From NCBI GenBank assembly GCA_034931985.1, contig JAYGHB010000001.1:248001-312000 (forward strand): a stretch of 64,000 bases of DNA. The letters run 5' to 3'. Positions 52,555 through 60,141 of the stretch are shown piece by piece; the stretch's first letter is position 1, and each line of letters opens with the position of its first letter. Both the position numbers and the translations under genes were made by a program. The DNA comes from Halotia wernerae. GTDB lineage: Bacteria > Cyanobacteriota > Cyanobacteriia > Cyanobacteriales > Nostocaceae. Under the pieces are notes generated by a model that was not told where the DNA came from, ran no database searches, and worked only from the letters and a program-made list of their open reading frames with translations.

Positions 52555-52591
52555 CAATTTTAGGCGGCGAGGCACCCCCTGCATAAAATTG
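52555..52591. promoter_or_regulatory. CAATTTTA...TAAAATTG inverted repeat, possible operator or activator site
   Basis: Perfect 8-base arms at 52555-52562 and 52584-52591, 21 bases apart, with the word TGGCGCA adjoining both. It lies between the two divergent sigma-54-like promoters, the expected place for a shared enhancer-binding site. Confidence 0.4.
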
Positions 52592-52635
52592 GCGCACGCC
52601 CGCATGTAATTCGAAATGTATGTCGAGAAAACGTC

Positions 52636-52651
52636 GGGCATACGGCTTGCT
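52636..52651 (+). promoter_or_regulatory. Sigma-54 (-24/-12) promoter candidate for the tauD/hydroxyacid dehydrogenase operon
   Basis: GGGCATACGGCTTGCT: GG at 52637-52638 and GC at 52649-52650 with ten bases between. It lies 37 bases before the ATG at 52688 and nearly matches the element at 33016. Confidence 0.6.
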
Positions 52652-52687
52652 ACGTCCTGCCGGTTGGACGCGGGAGACGTATCGAAC

Positions 52688-53545
52688 ATGACCGACCTCC
52701 ATTCCGGACTTGAAGTGCGGCCGCGCGATGCCGGCTACGGCGCGCGGATCCTCGGCTTGAAAGCTCTGCCCGACGACGGCGAACGCGCGACGATCCAAGC
52801 CGCCCTCGACGAATACGGCGTGGTCGCGATCGACGGTCAGGATTTCGATCGCGGCACGCTCGTCGCCTTCACGCGCCAATTCGGCGAACCGGTACGCCAC
52901 CAAGTCGCCGAGTATCTCGCCGGCGACAATCCCGAAGTCATGATTCTGTCGAACAATGTCGACGAAACCGGCCGTCGGCTAGGCGCGCCGAACAACGGCA
53001 TCTTCTGGCATTCGGATCAGATCCATCAGGCGACGCCCGTCACCTACACGCTGCTTTACGGCCATGAAGTGCCGCATGACGGCGGCGACACGCTGTTCGC
53101 CGACATGCGCGCGGCGCACGACGCGCTGCCCGCCCCGATCCGCGAAAAACTGTCGGGGCGCAACGTCGTCCATAGTTTCCGCGCGAGCTACGAGAAGAAT
53201 TACATCGAGGCCGAGCCGCTCACGCCCGCGCGTCTCGCCGCCAATCCGGACGTGCCGCATCCCGCGTTGCGCACCCATCCGGTCACGGGCCGCAAATCGG
53301 TCTATATCGATCCGGACTCCGCGATCGCCGTCGAAGGCTTGGCGAAGGCGGAAAGCGACGAGATCCTCGCTTTCGTGTTCGATTTCCTCGAACGACCGGA
53401 ATTCATCTATCGCCATCGCTGGAAGCGCGGCGATCTGGTCGTCTGGGACAATCGCTGTTTGATGCATCGCGCGACGGGTTACGACGACACGGTCGAACGG
53501 CGCATCATGTGGCGTACCCAGACCAAGGGCACGGCGCCGCGTTGA
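52688..53545 (+). CDS. TauD/TfdA family 2-oxoglutarate dioxygenase
   Basis: Fe(II)/2-oxoglutarate oxygenase of 285 residues. The metal triad is H and D in FWHSDQIHQ and H in NRCLMHRATGYD; the 2-oxoglutarate-binding arginine is likely in VERRIMWRTQ. TfdA/TauD enzymes cleave ether or C-S/C-O bonds by hydroxylation. The ATG at 52688 is 37 bases downstream of the -12 element; an in-frame ATG at 52616 would lie upstream of that promoter and is rejected. The FMN dehydrogenase gene follows 7 bases later. Substrate unknown; taurine is not specifically indicated. Confidence 0.9.
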   Translation: MTDLHSGLEVRPRDAGYGARILGLKALPDDGERATIQAALDEYGVVAIDGQDFDRGTLVAFTRQFGEPVRHQVAEYLAGDNPEVMILSNNVDETGRRLGAPNNGIFWHSDQIHQATPVTYTLLYGHEVPHDGGDTLFADMRAAHDALPAPIREKLSGRNVVHSFRASYEKNYIEAEPLTPARLAANPDVPHPALRTHPVTGRKSVYIDPDSAIAVEGLAKAESDEILAFVFDFLERPEFIYRHRWKRGDLVVWDNRCLMHRATGYDDTVERRIMWRTQTKGTAPR

Positions 53546-53552
53546 GGGCGTC

Positions 53553-54605
53553 GTGGAATTCCTGACAATCCCCGAAATCGTCAAGGCGGCGGTCGCCAAA
53601 CTGCCGCCCGCGCATTGGCATTATCTGTCGGGCGGTGCGGATAGCGAGGCGACCTTACGCCGCAATCGCGCGGCACTCGACACGATCGGTTTTCGTCCGC
53701 GCGTGCTACGCGACGTGTCCAAAATCGATTGCCGCACCGATCTGTTCGGCCAGAACTGGCGCCTGCCGGTGGTGCTCGCCCCCATCGGCGGGCTCGCCCT
53801 CGTCGATGCCGAAGGCGGACTTGCCGCCGCGAAAGCGGCCGAAGCCTTCGGCATTCTGCCCTTCGTCAGCGTGATGGGATTCCCGGCCCTTGAAGTCGTC
53901 GCCGCGAACACGTCCGTGCGGCCGGTGTTCCAGCTTTATGTGCGCGGCGATCGCGCTTGGGTCGCCGATATCGTCGCGCGCGCGCGCGCAGCCGGCTTCC
54001 GGGCGCTGTGCCTGACGGTCGATACGGCGCTGTACGGGCGGCGCGAACGCGATCTCGAGGCGCGCTTCTCCCCCGCCTCGGCGATCGATCGTCCCGACGT
54101 CGCGCATCTGTTGGGCCGCGACGGCGATCTGCATCAAGCCGCCGTCGATTGGGACATGCTCGCCTATATCGTTTCGATCGCCGGGATGCCCGTTGTGCTG
54201 AAAGGCGTGATGGATGCCGACGACGCGCGCCGCGCGGTCGACGCGGGCGTGCATACGATCTACGTCTCCAACCATGGCGGAAGGCAGCTCGACTACGCGC
54301 CCGCGACGATCGAAGTTCTGCCGGAAATCGCCGCGGCGGTGAAAGCTCGCGCGCGCCTGATCGTCGATGGCGGCATGATGCGCGGCAGCGACGTGATCAA
54401 AGCCGTGGCGCTGGGGGCCGACGCGGTCGGGCTCGGCAAACTGCAAGCCTACGCGCTGGCGGCGGGCGGCGCGCCGGTCTTGGTCCGCGCGCTCGAAATT
54501 CTCGAAGTCGAAATCCGCACCACGCTGGGTCTGATCGGAAAGACCTCCTTTGCCGACCTGTCGCCGGACACGCTGCGTCCATTACGTTCGATATCGAGTA
54601 TCTAA
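53553..54605 (+). CDS. FMN-dependent alpha-hydroxyacid dehydrogenase (LldD/glycolate oxidase-like)
   Basis: TIM-barrel flavoenzyme of 350 residues that oxidises an L-2-hydroxyacid to a 2-oxoacid. Key parts: YLSGGADSEATLRRN at the N-terminus, PVVLAPIGGLAL, FQLYVRGDRAW, CLTVDTALYGRRERD, catalytic histidine and arginine in YVSNHGGRQLDYAP, and the phosphate-binding IVDGGMMRGSDVIKA. The start is a GTG at 53553 preceded by GAGGGC. With the D-2-hydroxyacid dehydrogenase at 33105 the region can process both hydroxyacid stereoisomers. Confidence 0.91.
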   Translation: MEFLTIPEIVKAAVAKLPPAHWHYLSGGADSEATLRRNRAALDTIGFRPRVLRDVSKIDCRTDLFGQNWRLPVVLAPIGGLALVDAEGGLAAAKAAEAFGILPFVSVMGFPALEVVAANTSVRPVFQLYVRGDRAWVADIVARARAAGFRALCLTVDTALYGRRERDLEARFSPASAIDRPDVAHLLGRDGDLHQAAVDWDMLAYIVSIAGMPVVLKGVMDADDARRAVDAGVHTIYVSNHGGRQLDYAPATIEVLPEIAAAVKARARLIVDGGMMRGSDVIKAVALGADAVGLGKLQAYALAAGGAPVLVRALEILEVEIRTTLGLIGKTSFADLSPDTLRPLRSISSI

Positions 54606-54665
54606 CATATTGTGCGTCGATCCGTGCGCCAGATGTCCTTATCTGAGCAACGTCACAAACCACCA

Positions 54666-54695
54666 GTTCTCGTCTTCGTCGCTTGCGGCACGCCA
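54666..54695 (+). repeat. Dispersed intergenic repeat, copy 3
   Basis: 30-base word starting GTTCTCGTCTTCGTCGC and ending GGCACGCCA, 60 bases after the hydroxyacid dehydrogenase stop. Followed by ATTTTTGTTTTTG, so like copy 1 it runs into a T-rich stretch. Confidence 0.75.
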
Positions 54696-54892
54696 TTGCG
54701 CGGAAGCATTTTTGTTTTTGAAGCGACTTTTTCACGTCTCTCCTCTCGACAGCTCGACCTTACCGTTCACCAGCGTGAACGCATCGAACGCCGCAACTGT
54801 TCACGCGCGCGAACGGAGGCGCGCGCGGGACACGCTAACCCCCTGAAACTTCGGCGATCCGTGTTTGGCACGGCGCTTGGAATGCTGCGGGC

Positions 54893-57184
54893 ATGTTGTC
54901 GCCCGTTTGGCTCATTCTGATCGGCACCGCCGCCACGCTCGCCGCGACGCGAATCCCCCGTGCGTTCGCGGCCCTGTTCGGTGCCGCCAGCGCCCTCGCA
55001 TTGTTCGCGATCGCGCTCGGCTATGTCGGCACCATCGGCGACGATGGCGCCATCGCAGCGCCTTTCTGGTCGGTGCCGTCGCTCGGTATCGCCGGCGGTT
55101 TGCGCGTCGACGGATTGTCGCTCGTCTTTCTGCTGCTGATCGCGGGCATCGGCGCGCTGATCTTCATCTACGCGCATGCTTACCTGGCCGGCGATCCGCG
55201 TTTGCGCCGCCTTGTCGCGGTGCTGATCCTGTTCATGACCGCGATGGCGGGGGCGGTCACCGCCGACGACATCGTCGTGCTGTTCGTATTCTGGGAGTTG
55301 ACGAGCCTCGCCTCGTTCTTCCTGGTCGGCTACGACCACGAGAACCCGGCCGCGCGGCGCGCGGCGTTGCAAGCGCTGCTGGTCACCGGGGCGGGCGGGC
55401 TCGCGCTGCTGGGCGGCCTGATCCCGATCGCCTTGGCCGCCGAGACGACGAGCTTGTCCGGCATTCTCACCGCGCGCGAAGCGGTCCTCGCCCATCCCGC
55501 CGCGATCCCGGCGATGCTGCTGGTGATCGCCGGTTGCTTCGCGAAATCCGCGCAAGTGCCGCTGCATTTCTGGCTGCCCAATGCGATGGCCGCCCCCACG
55601 CCCGTCAGCGCCTATTTGCATTCGGCGACGATGGTGAAACTCGGCGTCTATCTTCTCGCGCGCTTCAACCCGCTCTATCAGGATGAAGCGCTGTGGCAGA
55701 CGATCCTCGCCGGGTTCGGCATCGCCACGGCCGCGACCGGAATGGCGATGGCGTTCCGCGAAACAGATTTGAAGCGCGTGCTCGCCCAAACGACGGTCGC
55801 CGCATTGGGCACGCTGGTGATGCTGATCGGCATCGCACCCGATCTTTCCATCGCCGCCGCCGTCACGTTCCTGGTCGTTCACGCCTTCTATAAGGCGGCG
55901 TTGTTCATGGTCGCGGGCATCGTCGACCATGAGACGGGTCTGCGCGACGCGAGCGCGCTGCGCGGCCTCGCCCGCGCCATGCCGCTGACGGCGCTGGCCG
56001 CCACCCTTGCCGCATTCTCGATGAGCGGCCTGCCGCCTTTCGTCGGCTTCGTCGCGAAGGAACTGATCTACGAAGCCAAGCTCGATCTCGGCCCCGGCGC
56101 GATCGCGCTGCTCGGCCTCGGCTTTCTGGTGAACGCCGCGACGGTCGCCATCGCCGGAATCATGTCCTACCGCCTGTTTTTCGGCGCGCCCACCCCCACG
56201 CCCAACAAGCCGCACGATCCGCCCGCGGCGATGCTGGCCGGCCCGATCATCCTTGCCGTGCTGGGCCTGATCGCCGGCCTGCTGCCCGCCTTGCTCGGCG
56301 GCGCGTTCGTCGAGCCGGCCGCCGCCGCGATCCTCGGCCGCCCCGTCGCCGTCCCGCTGAAGCTCTGGCACGGCTTCAACACCGTCCTGATGCTGAGTGC
56401 CGCGACGATCGTCGTCGGCGTAATGCTCTATCTGGCCTGGGGACCGCTCGTGCCCCGCTTCAAGGCGCTGCGCGTCGTCGACCGCTTTGCGCCCGCCGCC
56501 GCTTATGAGCGCGGTCTCGCGGCACTGATCGCGCTTGCGGAGAGCTGCACGCGGAACATCCAGCATGGTTCGTTGCGCGGCTATCTGCGCACGCTGTTCC
56601 TCGTGCTGGCGATCGCGACGCTTGCGACGCTGATCCTGCGCGGCGGCGCGGCGTGGCCCGCGGCCGACAATCTCGGCGATCCGCGTCTGCTGCTGTTCGC
56701 CGCGATGCTGATCGGCGCGGTCGCGACGGCCATGGCGCGTACCGCCATCGCCGCCGTGCTGGCTTTGGGCCTGGTCGGGTTCTCGATCGCGTTGATCTTC
56801 CTGACCTTCGGCGCGCCCGATGTCGCCTTCACCCAGTTCTCGGTCGAAACGCTGATGGTTGCGATCCTGGCGGCCGCACTGCTGCGCTTGCCCTTGCGCC
56901 GGGCGGATATGCGCAGCGCACGCGAGAAGCGCGGCGACGCGGGCGTCGCCATCCTCGTCGGTCTCGCGGTCACGCTGGTCCTCGCGAGCGTTCTCGCCAC
57001 TCCGTTCGATCCGAGCCTGTCGCTGTGGTTCGGCGAGAATTCGGCCGCCGCCGCGCATGGGCGCAACGTCGTCAACGTCATCTTGGTCGATTTCCGCGCG
57101 CTGGACACGCTGGGCGAAATCACCGTCCTGGCGATCGCCGCCTTCGCGGTCGCGGCCTTGCTGCGCAAAGGTGCCGCGAAATGA
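54893..57184 (+). CDS. mrpA: Mrp-type Na+/H+ antiporter subunit A (MrpA/MnhA/PhaA)
   Basis: Polytopic subunit of 763 residues related to complex I NuoL. Landmarks: VVLFVFWELTSLASFFLVGYD with the conserved glutamate, FWLPNAMAAPTPVSAYLHSA, MVKLGVYLLAR with the conserved lysine, VTFLVVHAFYKAALFMVAGIV, and SMSGLPPFVGFVAKE. The C-terminal part (from about 585) carries the MbhD/MbhE-like segments, including FGAPDVAFTQFSVETLMVAIL and DFRALDTLGEITVLAIA. Na+/H+ exchange for pH and sodium homeostasis. First of a seven-gene overlapping operon. The ribosome site is weak (GGAATG). Confidence 0.94.
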   Translation: MLSPVWLILIGTAATLAATRIPRAFAALFGAASALALFAIALGYVGTIGDDGAIAAPFWSVPSLGIAGGLRVDGLSLVFLLLIAGIGALIFIYAHAYLAGDPRLRRLVAVLILFMTAMAGAVTADDIVVLFVFWELTSLASFFLVGYDHENPAARRAALQALLVTGAGGLALLGGLIPIALAAETTSLSGILTAREAVLAHPAAIPAMLLVIAGCFAKSAQVPLHFWLPNAMAAPTPVSAYLHSATMVKLGVYLLARFNPLYQDEALWQTILAGFGIATAATGMAMAFRETDLKRVLAQTTVAALGTLVMLIGIAPDLSIAAAVTFLVVHAFYKAALFMVAGIVDHETGLRDASALRGLARAMPLTALAATLAAFSMSGLPPFVGFVAKELIYEAKLDLGPGAIALLGLGFLVNAATVAIAGIMSYRLFFGAPTPTPNKPHDPPAAMLAGPIILAVLGLIAGLLPALLGGAFVEPAAAAILGRPVAVPLKLWHGFNTVLMLSAATIVVGVMLYLAWGPLVPRFKALRVVDRFAPAAAYERGLAALIALAESCTRNIQHGSLRGYLRTLFLVLAIATLATLILRGGAAWPAADNLGDPRLLLFAAMLIGAVATAMARTAIAAVLALGLVGFSIALIFLTFGAPDVAFTQFSVETLMVAILAAALLRLPLRRADMRSAREKRGDAGVAILVGLAVTLVLASVLATPFDPSLSLWFGENSAAAAHGRNVVNVILVDFRALDTLGEITVLAIAAFAVAALLRKGAAK

Positions 57185-57603
57185 GCAACTCGTTGATCCT
57201 GCGCGTCTCGGCGCCGTTGCTGCTGTGGATGCCGCTCGCCGCGTCGCTCTACGTGCTGCTGCGCGGCCATAACGAGCCGGGCGGCGGCTTCATCGGCGGA
57301 TTGCTCGCCGGCGTCGGCCTCATCTTCCATGCGATCGCCTTCGGCGCGGCACAGACGCGCAAACTGCTGCGCTTGGCGCCGACGAGCTATTGCGCCATCG
57401 GCGTGCTGCTCGCGGCCGCGAGCGGAATACCCGCTTTGCTGGGCGCCGCCGGGCCCTATCTCACGCATCTCTGGTGGTTCCCGGATATCGGCGTCGTCCT
57501 GCCGCTGGGCACCACGATCCTGTTCGACGCGGGCGTCTACGTCACCGTCGTCGGCACGGTCGCCACGCTGTTCCTGGCGTTGATGGAAGAGGAAACGCTC
57601 TGA
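57181..57603 (+). CDS. mrpB: Mrp antiporter subunit B
   Basis: Membrane subunit of 140 residues with four helices and the MnhB words HNEPGGGFIGGLLAGVG and WWFPDIGVVLPLGTTILFDAGVYVTVVG. Overlaps mrpA by ATGA and mrpC by one base (TGATG). Confidence 0.94.
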   Translation: MSNSLILRVSAPLLLWMPLAASLYVLLRGHNEPGGGFIGGLLAGVGLIFHAIAFGAAQTRKLLRLAPTSYCAIGVLLAAASGIPALLGAAGPYLTHLWWFPDIGVVLPLGTTILFDAGVYVTVVGTVATLFLALMEEETL

Positions 57604-58010
57604 TGGACCCGATCGTCGCGCTTTCTATCGGCGGGCTGGCTTCCGTCGGCGTCTACATGTTCCTGGCGCAGGATCTGCCGCGCGTGCTGATCGGATTCGT
57701 GCTGTTCGGCTCCGCCGTCAATCTCACGATCTTCGCGAGCGGACGGCTCGGCGCGACCTTGCCGCCCTTCGTGGCGCCGGGCGCCGAAGTCCTGGCCGCG
57801 GGCGCGGCGAACCCGCTGCCCCAAGCGTTGATACTGACCGCGATCGTGATCGGCTTCGGCTTGACCGTATTCGCGTTGATGCTGGTCGTGCGCGCGAACG
57901 CCGAATTCCACAGCGTCGATGCCGCCGATCTGGATGCGGCCGAAACGCCGATCGAAGCGGCGAAAAGCCCTGTCCCGCCGCCCGCCCCCGTCGCGAAGAA
58001 GGCGGCCTAG
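57603..58010 (+). CDS. mrpC: Mrp antiporter subunit C (NuoK-like)
   Basis: Membrane subunit of 135 residues, three helices homologous to NuoK: VGVYMFLAQDLPRVLIGFVL, AVNLTIFASGRL and PLPQALILTAIVIGFGLTVFAL. It has a proline- and alanine-rich C-terminal tail of about 35 residues. The mrpD start follows after three bases. Confidence 0.94.
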   Translation: MDPIVALSIGGLASVGVYMFLAQDLPRVLIGFVLFGSAVNLTIFASGRLGATLPPFVAPGAEVLAAGAANPLPQALILTAIVIGFGLTVFALMLVVRANAEFHSVDAADLDAAETPIEAAKSPVPPPAPVAKKAA

Positions 58011-58013
58011 GCG

Positions 58014-59528
58014 ATGCTGCTGATCGTCGCCCCCCTGCTGATCCCGCTTTGCGCCGCCGCCTTGACGGCGCTGTTGCGGAAGCACATCGCCGCTCAGCGT
58101 GTCGTCGGCGTCAGCGCGTCGGCATCGCTGCTGGCCGTGGGCTTGATGCTCGTCGCGCGCACCGCCGATGGATCGATCCTTGTCGCCCAGATGGGCGATT
58201 GGCCGGCCCCATTCGGCATCGCGCTGGTCGTCGATGCGTTCTCCGCGATCATGCTGGCGATCGCCGGATTGATGGCGCTGTCGGTGTCGATCTACGCGAT
58301 GGGGCCGGATGCGGCGGCGCGCGACCGCGCCGGGTTCCAGCCGTTGTTCCACAGTTTGATGCTGGGCGTGTGCGGCGCTTTCGTCGCGGGCGACGTATTC
58401 AACCTCTATGTCTGGTTCGAGGTGATGCTGATCGCTTCGTTCGGCCTGCTGGTGCTCGACCGCACGCGCGCCCAGATCGATGGCGGCTTGCGCTACGTGT
58501 TCTTGAACCTGGTCGGGACGACCGTTTTCCTGATGGCGGTCGGGCTGCTTTACGGCCAGCTCGGCACGCTGAACTTCGCCGATCTGGCGCGCCTTGCGCC
58601 GCAGGCCGAAAACCAAGGCCTGCTCGCGGCGATCGGCGTCATGTTCCTCGTGTCGTTCGGCGCGAAGGCGGCGCTGTTCCCGCTGTTCAACTGGCTGCCC
58701 GCCGCCTATCACACGGCGTCGATGCCGGTCGCGGCGATCTTCGCCGGATTGCTGACCAAGGTCGGCGTCTACGCGATCTTGCGTTTGTTCGCGCTGGTCT
58801 ACGCGCACGACATCGCGTTTTTCGGCCCGATCTTCGCCTGGGTCGCCGCGGCGACGATGGTGTTCGGCGTGTTCGGCGCCGCCGCGCATTACGACATCCG
58901 CCGCATCCTGTCGTTCCACATCGTGAGCCAGATCGGCTACATGATCATCGGCGTCGCATTGCTGACCCAGGCCGCGATCGCCGCCGCGATCCTCTATATC
59001 GTCCATCACATCGTCGTGAAGGCCAATCTGTTCCTGGTCGCGGGTGCGATAAGGCGCGAGAACGGCAGTTTCGCGCTGGGACGGTGCGGCGGGTTGTGGC
59101 GCACCGCCCCGGTACTCGCGATCGGCTTTCTGATCCCCGCCTTGTCGCTGGCCGGCATTCCGCCGCTGTCGGGCTTCTGGGGCAAATTCGCCGTCGTGCG
59201 CGCCGGAATCGAAGCCGAAGCCTATTGGCTCGCGGGCGTCGCGTTGTTCGTCGGGCTGCTCACGCTCTATTCGATGATCAAGATCTGGAACGAAGCGTTC
59301 TGGAAAGCCGCACCCGAAACGGCGGCACCCGTCGCGTGGACGCGCGCCGAACGCGTCGCGACCTATCTGCCGATCGCGCTGCTATGCGCGACGACGATGA
59401 CGATCGGACTGTGGACCGAGCCCTTCGCCGCCCTCGCCGAAACCGCCGCTTCGTCGCTGCTCGATCGCGACGCCTATATCGCCGCCGTGCTCGGCAATGC
59501 GGATCAAATCGCGGGGACGACGCCATGA
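58014..59528 (+). CDS. mrpD: Mrp antiporter subunit D (NuoN/NuoM-like)
   Basis: Polytopic proton-channel-like subunit of 504 residues. Landmarks: FNLYVWFEVMLIASFGLLVLD with the conserved glutamate, AKAALFPLFNWLPAAYHTAS, KVGVYAILRLFALVY, SFHIVSQIGYMIIGVAL, LYIVHHIVVKANLFLVAGAI and LAGIPPLSGFWGKFAV. The stop overlaps mrpE by four bases. Confidence 0.94.
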   Translation: MLLIVAPLLIPLCAAALTALLRKHIAAQRVVGVSASASLLAVGLMLVARTADGSILVAQMGDWPAPFGIALVVDAFSAIMLAIAGLMALSVSIYAMGPDAAARDRAGFQPLFHSLMLGVCGAFVAGDVFNLYVWFEVMLIASFGLLVLDRTRAQIDGGLRYVFLNLVGTTVFLMAVGLLYGQLGTLNFADLARLAPQAENQGLLAAIGVMFLVSFGAKAALFPLFNWLPAAYHTASMPVAAIFAGLLTKVGVYAILRLFALVYAHDIAFFGPIFAWVAAATMVFGVFGAAAHYDIRRILSFHIVSQIGYMIIGVALLTQAAIAAAILYIVHHIVVKANLFLVAGAIRRENGSFALGRCGGLWRTAPVLAIGFLIPALSLAGIPPLSGFWGKFAVVRAGIEAEAYWLAGVALFVGLLTLYSMIKIWNEAFWKAAPETAAPVAWTRAERVATYLPIALLCATTMTIGLWTEPFAALAETAASSLLDRDAYIAAVLGNADQIAGTTP

Positions 59529-59851
59529 CCAAGTTCGCCGCCTGGGCGCAGGTCGCCCTCGTCTTCGCCGTCGAACTCGTCAAATCGACCTGGGCGACGA
59601 TCCTCGCCGTGATCGGCCCGCCTGACCGCTTGCGGCCCGCGATCCTCGCCGTTCCGCTCGACGTCAAATCGCCCGGCGGCATCGTGCTTTTCGCCGACAT
59701 GGTGACGCTCACACCCGGCACGACCAGCCTCGACGTGTCGCCCGACGGCAAGACGCTCTACGTCCACGCCATCGACGCGCCCGACGCCGACGCGGCGATC
59801 GCAAGCATGAAGGCCTCGCTCGAGGCGCAAGCGCGCAAGGTGCTGCCATGA
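59525..59851 (+). CDS. mrpE: Mrp antiporter subunit E (short form)
   Basis: Subunit of 108 residues. It keeps one N-terminal membrane stretch and the soluble MnhE domain (IVLFADMVTLTPGTTSLDVS, LYVHAID) but lacks the two extra N-terminal helices of Bacillus MrpE, which is about 50 residues longer. Short forms are common in alphaproteobacterial Pha/Mrp systems. Overlaps both neighbours by ATGA. Confidence 0.9.
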   Translation: MTKFAAWAQVALVFAVELVKSTWATILAVIGPPDRLRPAILAVPLDVKSPGGIVLFADMVTLTPGTTSLDVSPDGKTLYVHAIDAPDADAAIASMKASLEAQARKVLP

Positions 59852-60141
59852 GTTTCCTCCAGATCTGCATCGCCCTCGCCTTCTTCGTCGTCGGGCTTTC
59901 GACCGGCGCCGTCGCGTGGCGTTTGATCCGGGGCCCGTCGACCGCCGACCGCGCGATCGCGACCGATATGCTGGGGCTGCTCGCGATCTGCTTCGCGGCG
60001 TTGGTCGCGGCGGCGACGGGTGCCCGCGCCTATCTCGACATCGCCTTCGGCATCGCATTGATCGGCTTCCTCGCCGCCGTTTCGTTCGGCGGCCTGCTGG
60101 AACGCGCCAGCGCGCCACCGCCGCCGGAGCCCGGCGAATGA
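59848..60141 (+). CDS. mrpF: Mrp antiporter subunit F
   Basis: Three-helix subunit of 97 residues with the MnhF word RLIRGPSTADRAIATDMLG and AYLDIAFGIALIGFLAAVSF. Overlaps mrpE and mrpG by ATGA. Confidence 0.93.
   Translation: MSFLQICIALAFFVVGLSTGAVAWRLIRGPSTADRAIATDMLGLLAICFAALVAAATGARAYLDIAFGIALIGFLAAVSFGGLLERASAPPPPEPGE

Larger units (their letters stand above)
52335..52687. other. Divergent control region between the coxM-like and tauD-like operons
   Basis: 353 bases without a gene. It holds two opposed sigma-54-like promoters (52403-52419 minus, 52636-52651 plus), an 8-base inverted repeat (52555-52562 with 52584-52591) and a repeated TGGCGCA word (52550 and 52590). Strongly AT-rich between 52480 and 52560. 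Confidence 0.65.

Noticed and set aside
54866..54880. TGGCACGGCGCTTGG before mrpA as a sigma-54 promoter
   Set aside because: The -24 half is perfect but the -12 has TTGG rather than TTGC, and transcription would begin essentially at the mrpA start codon.
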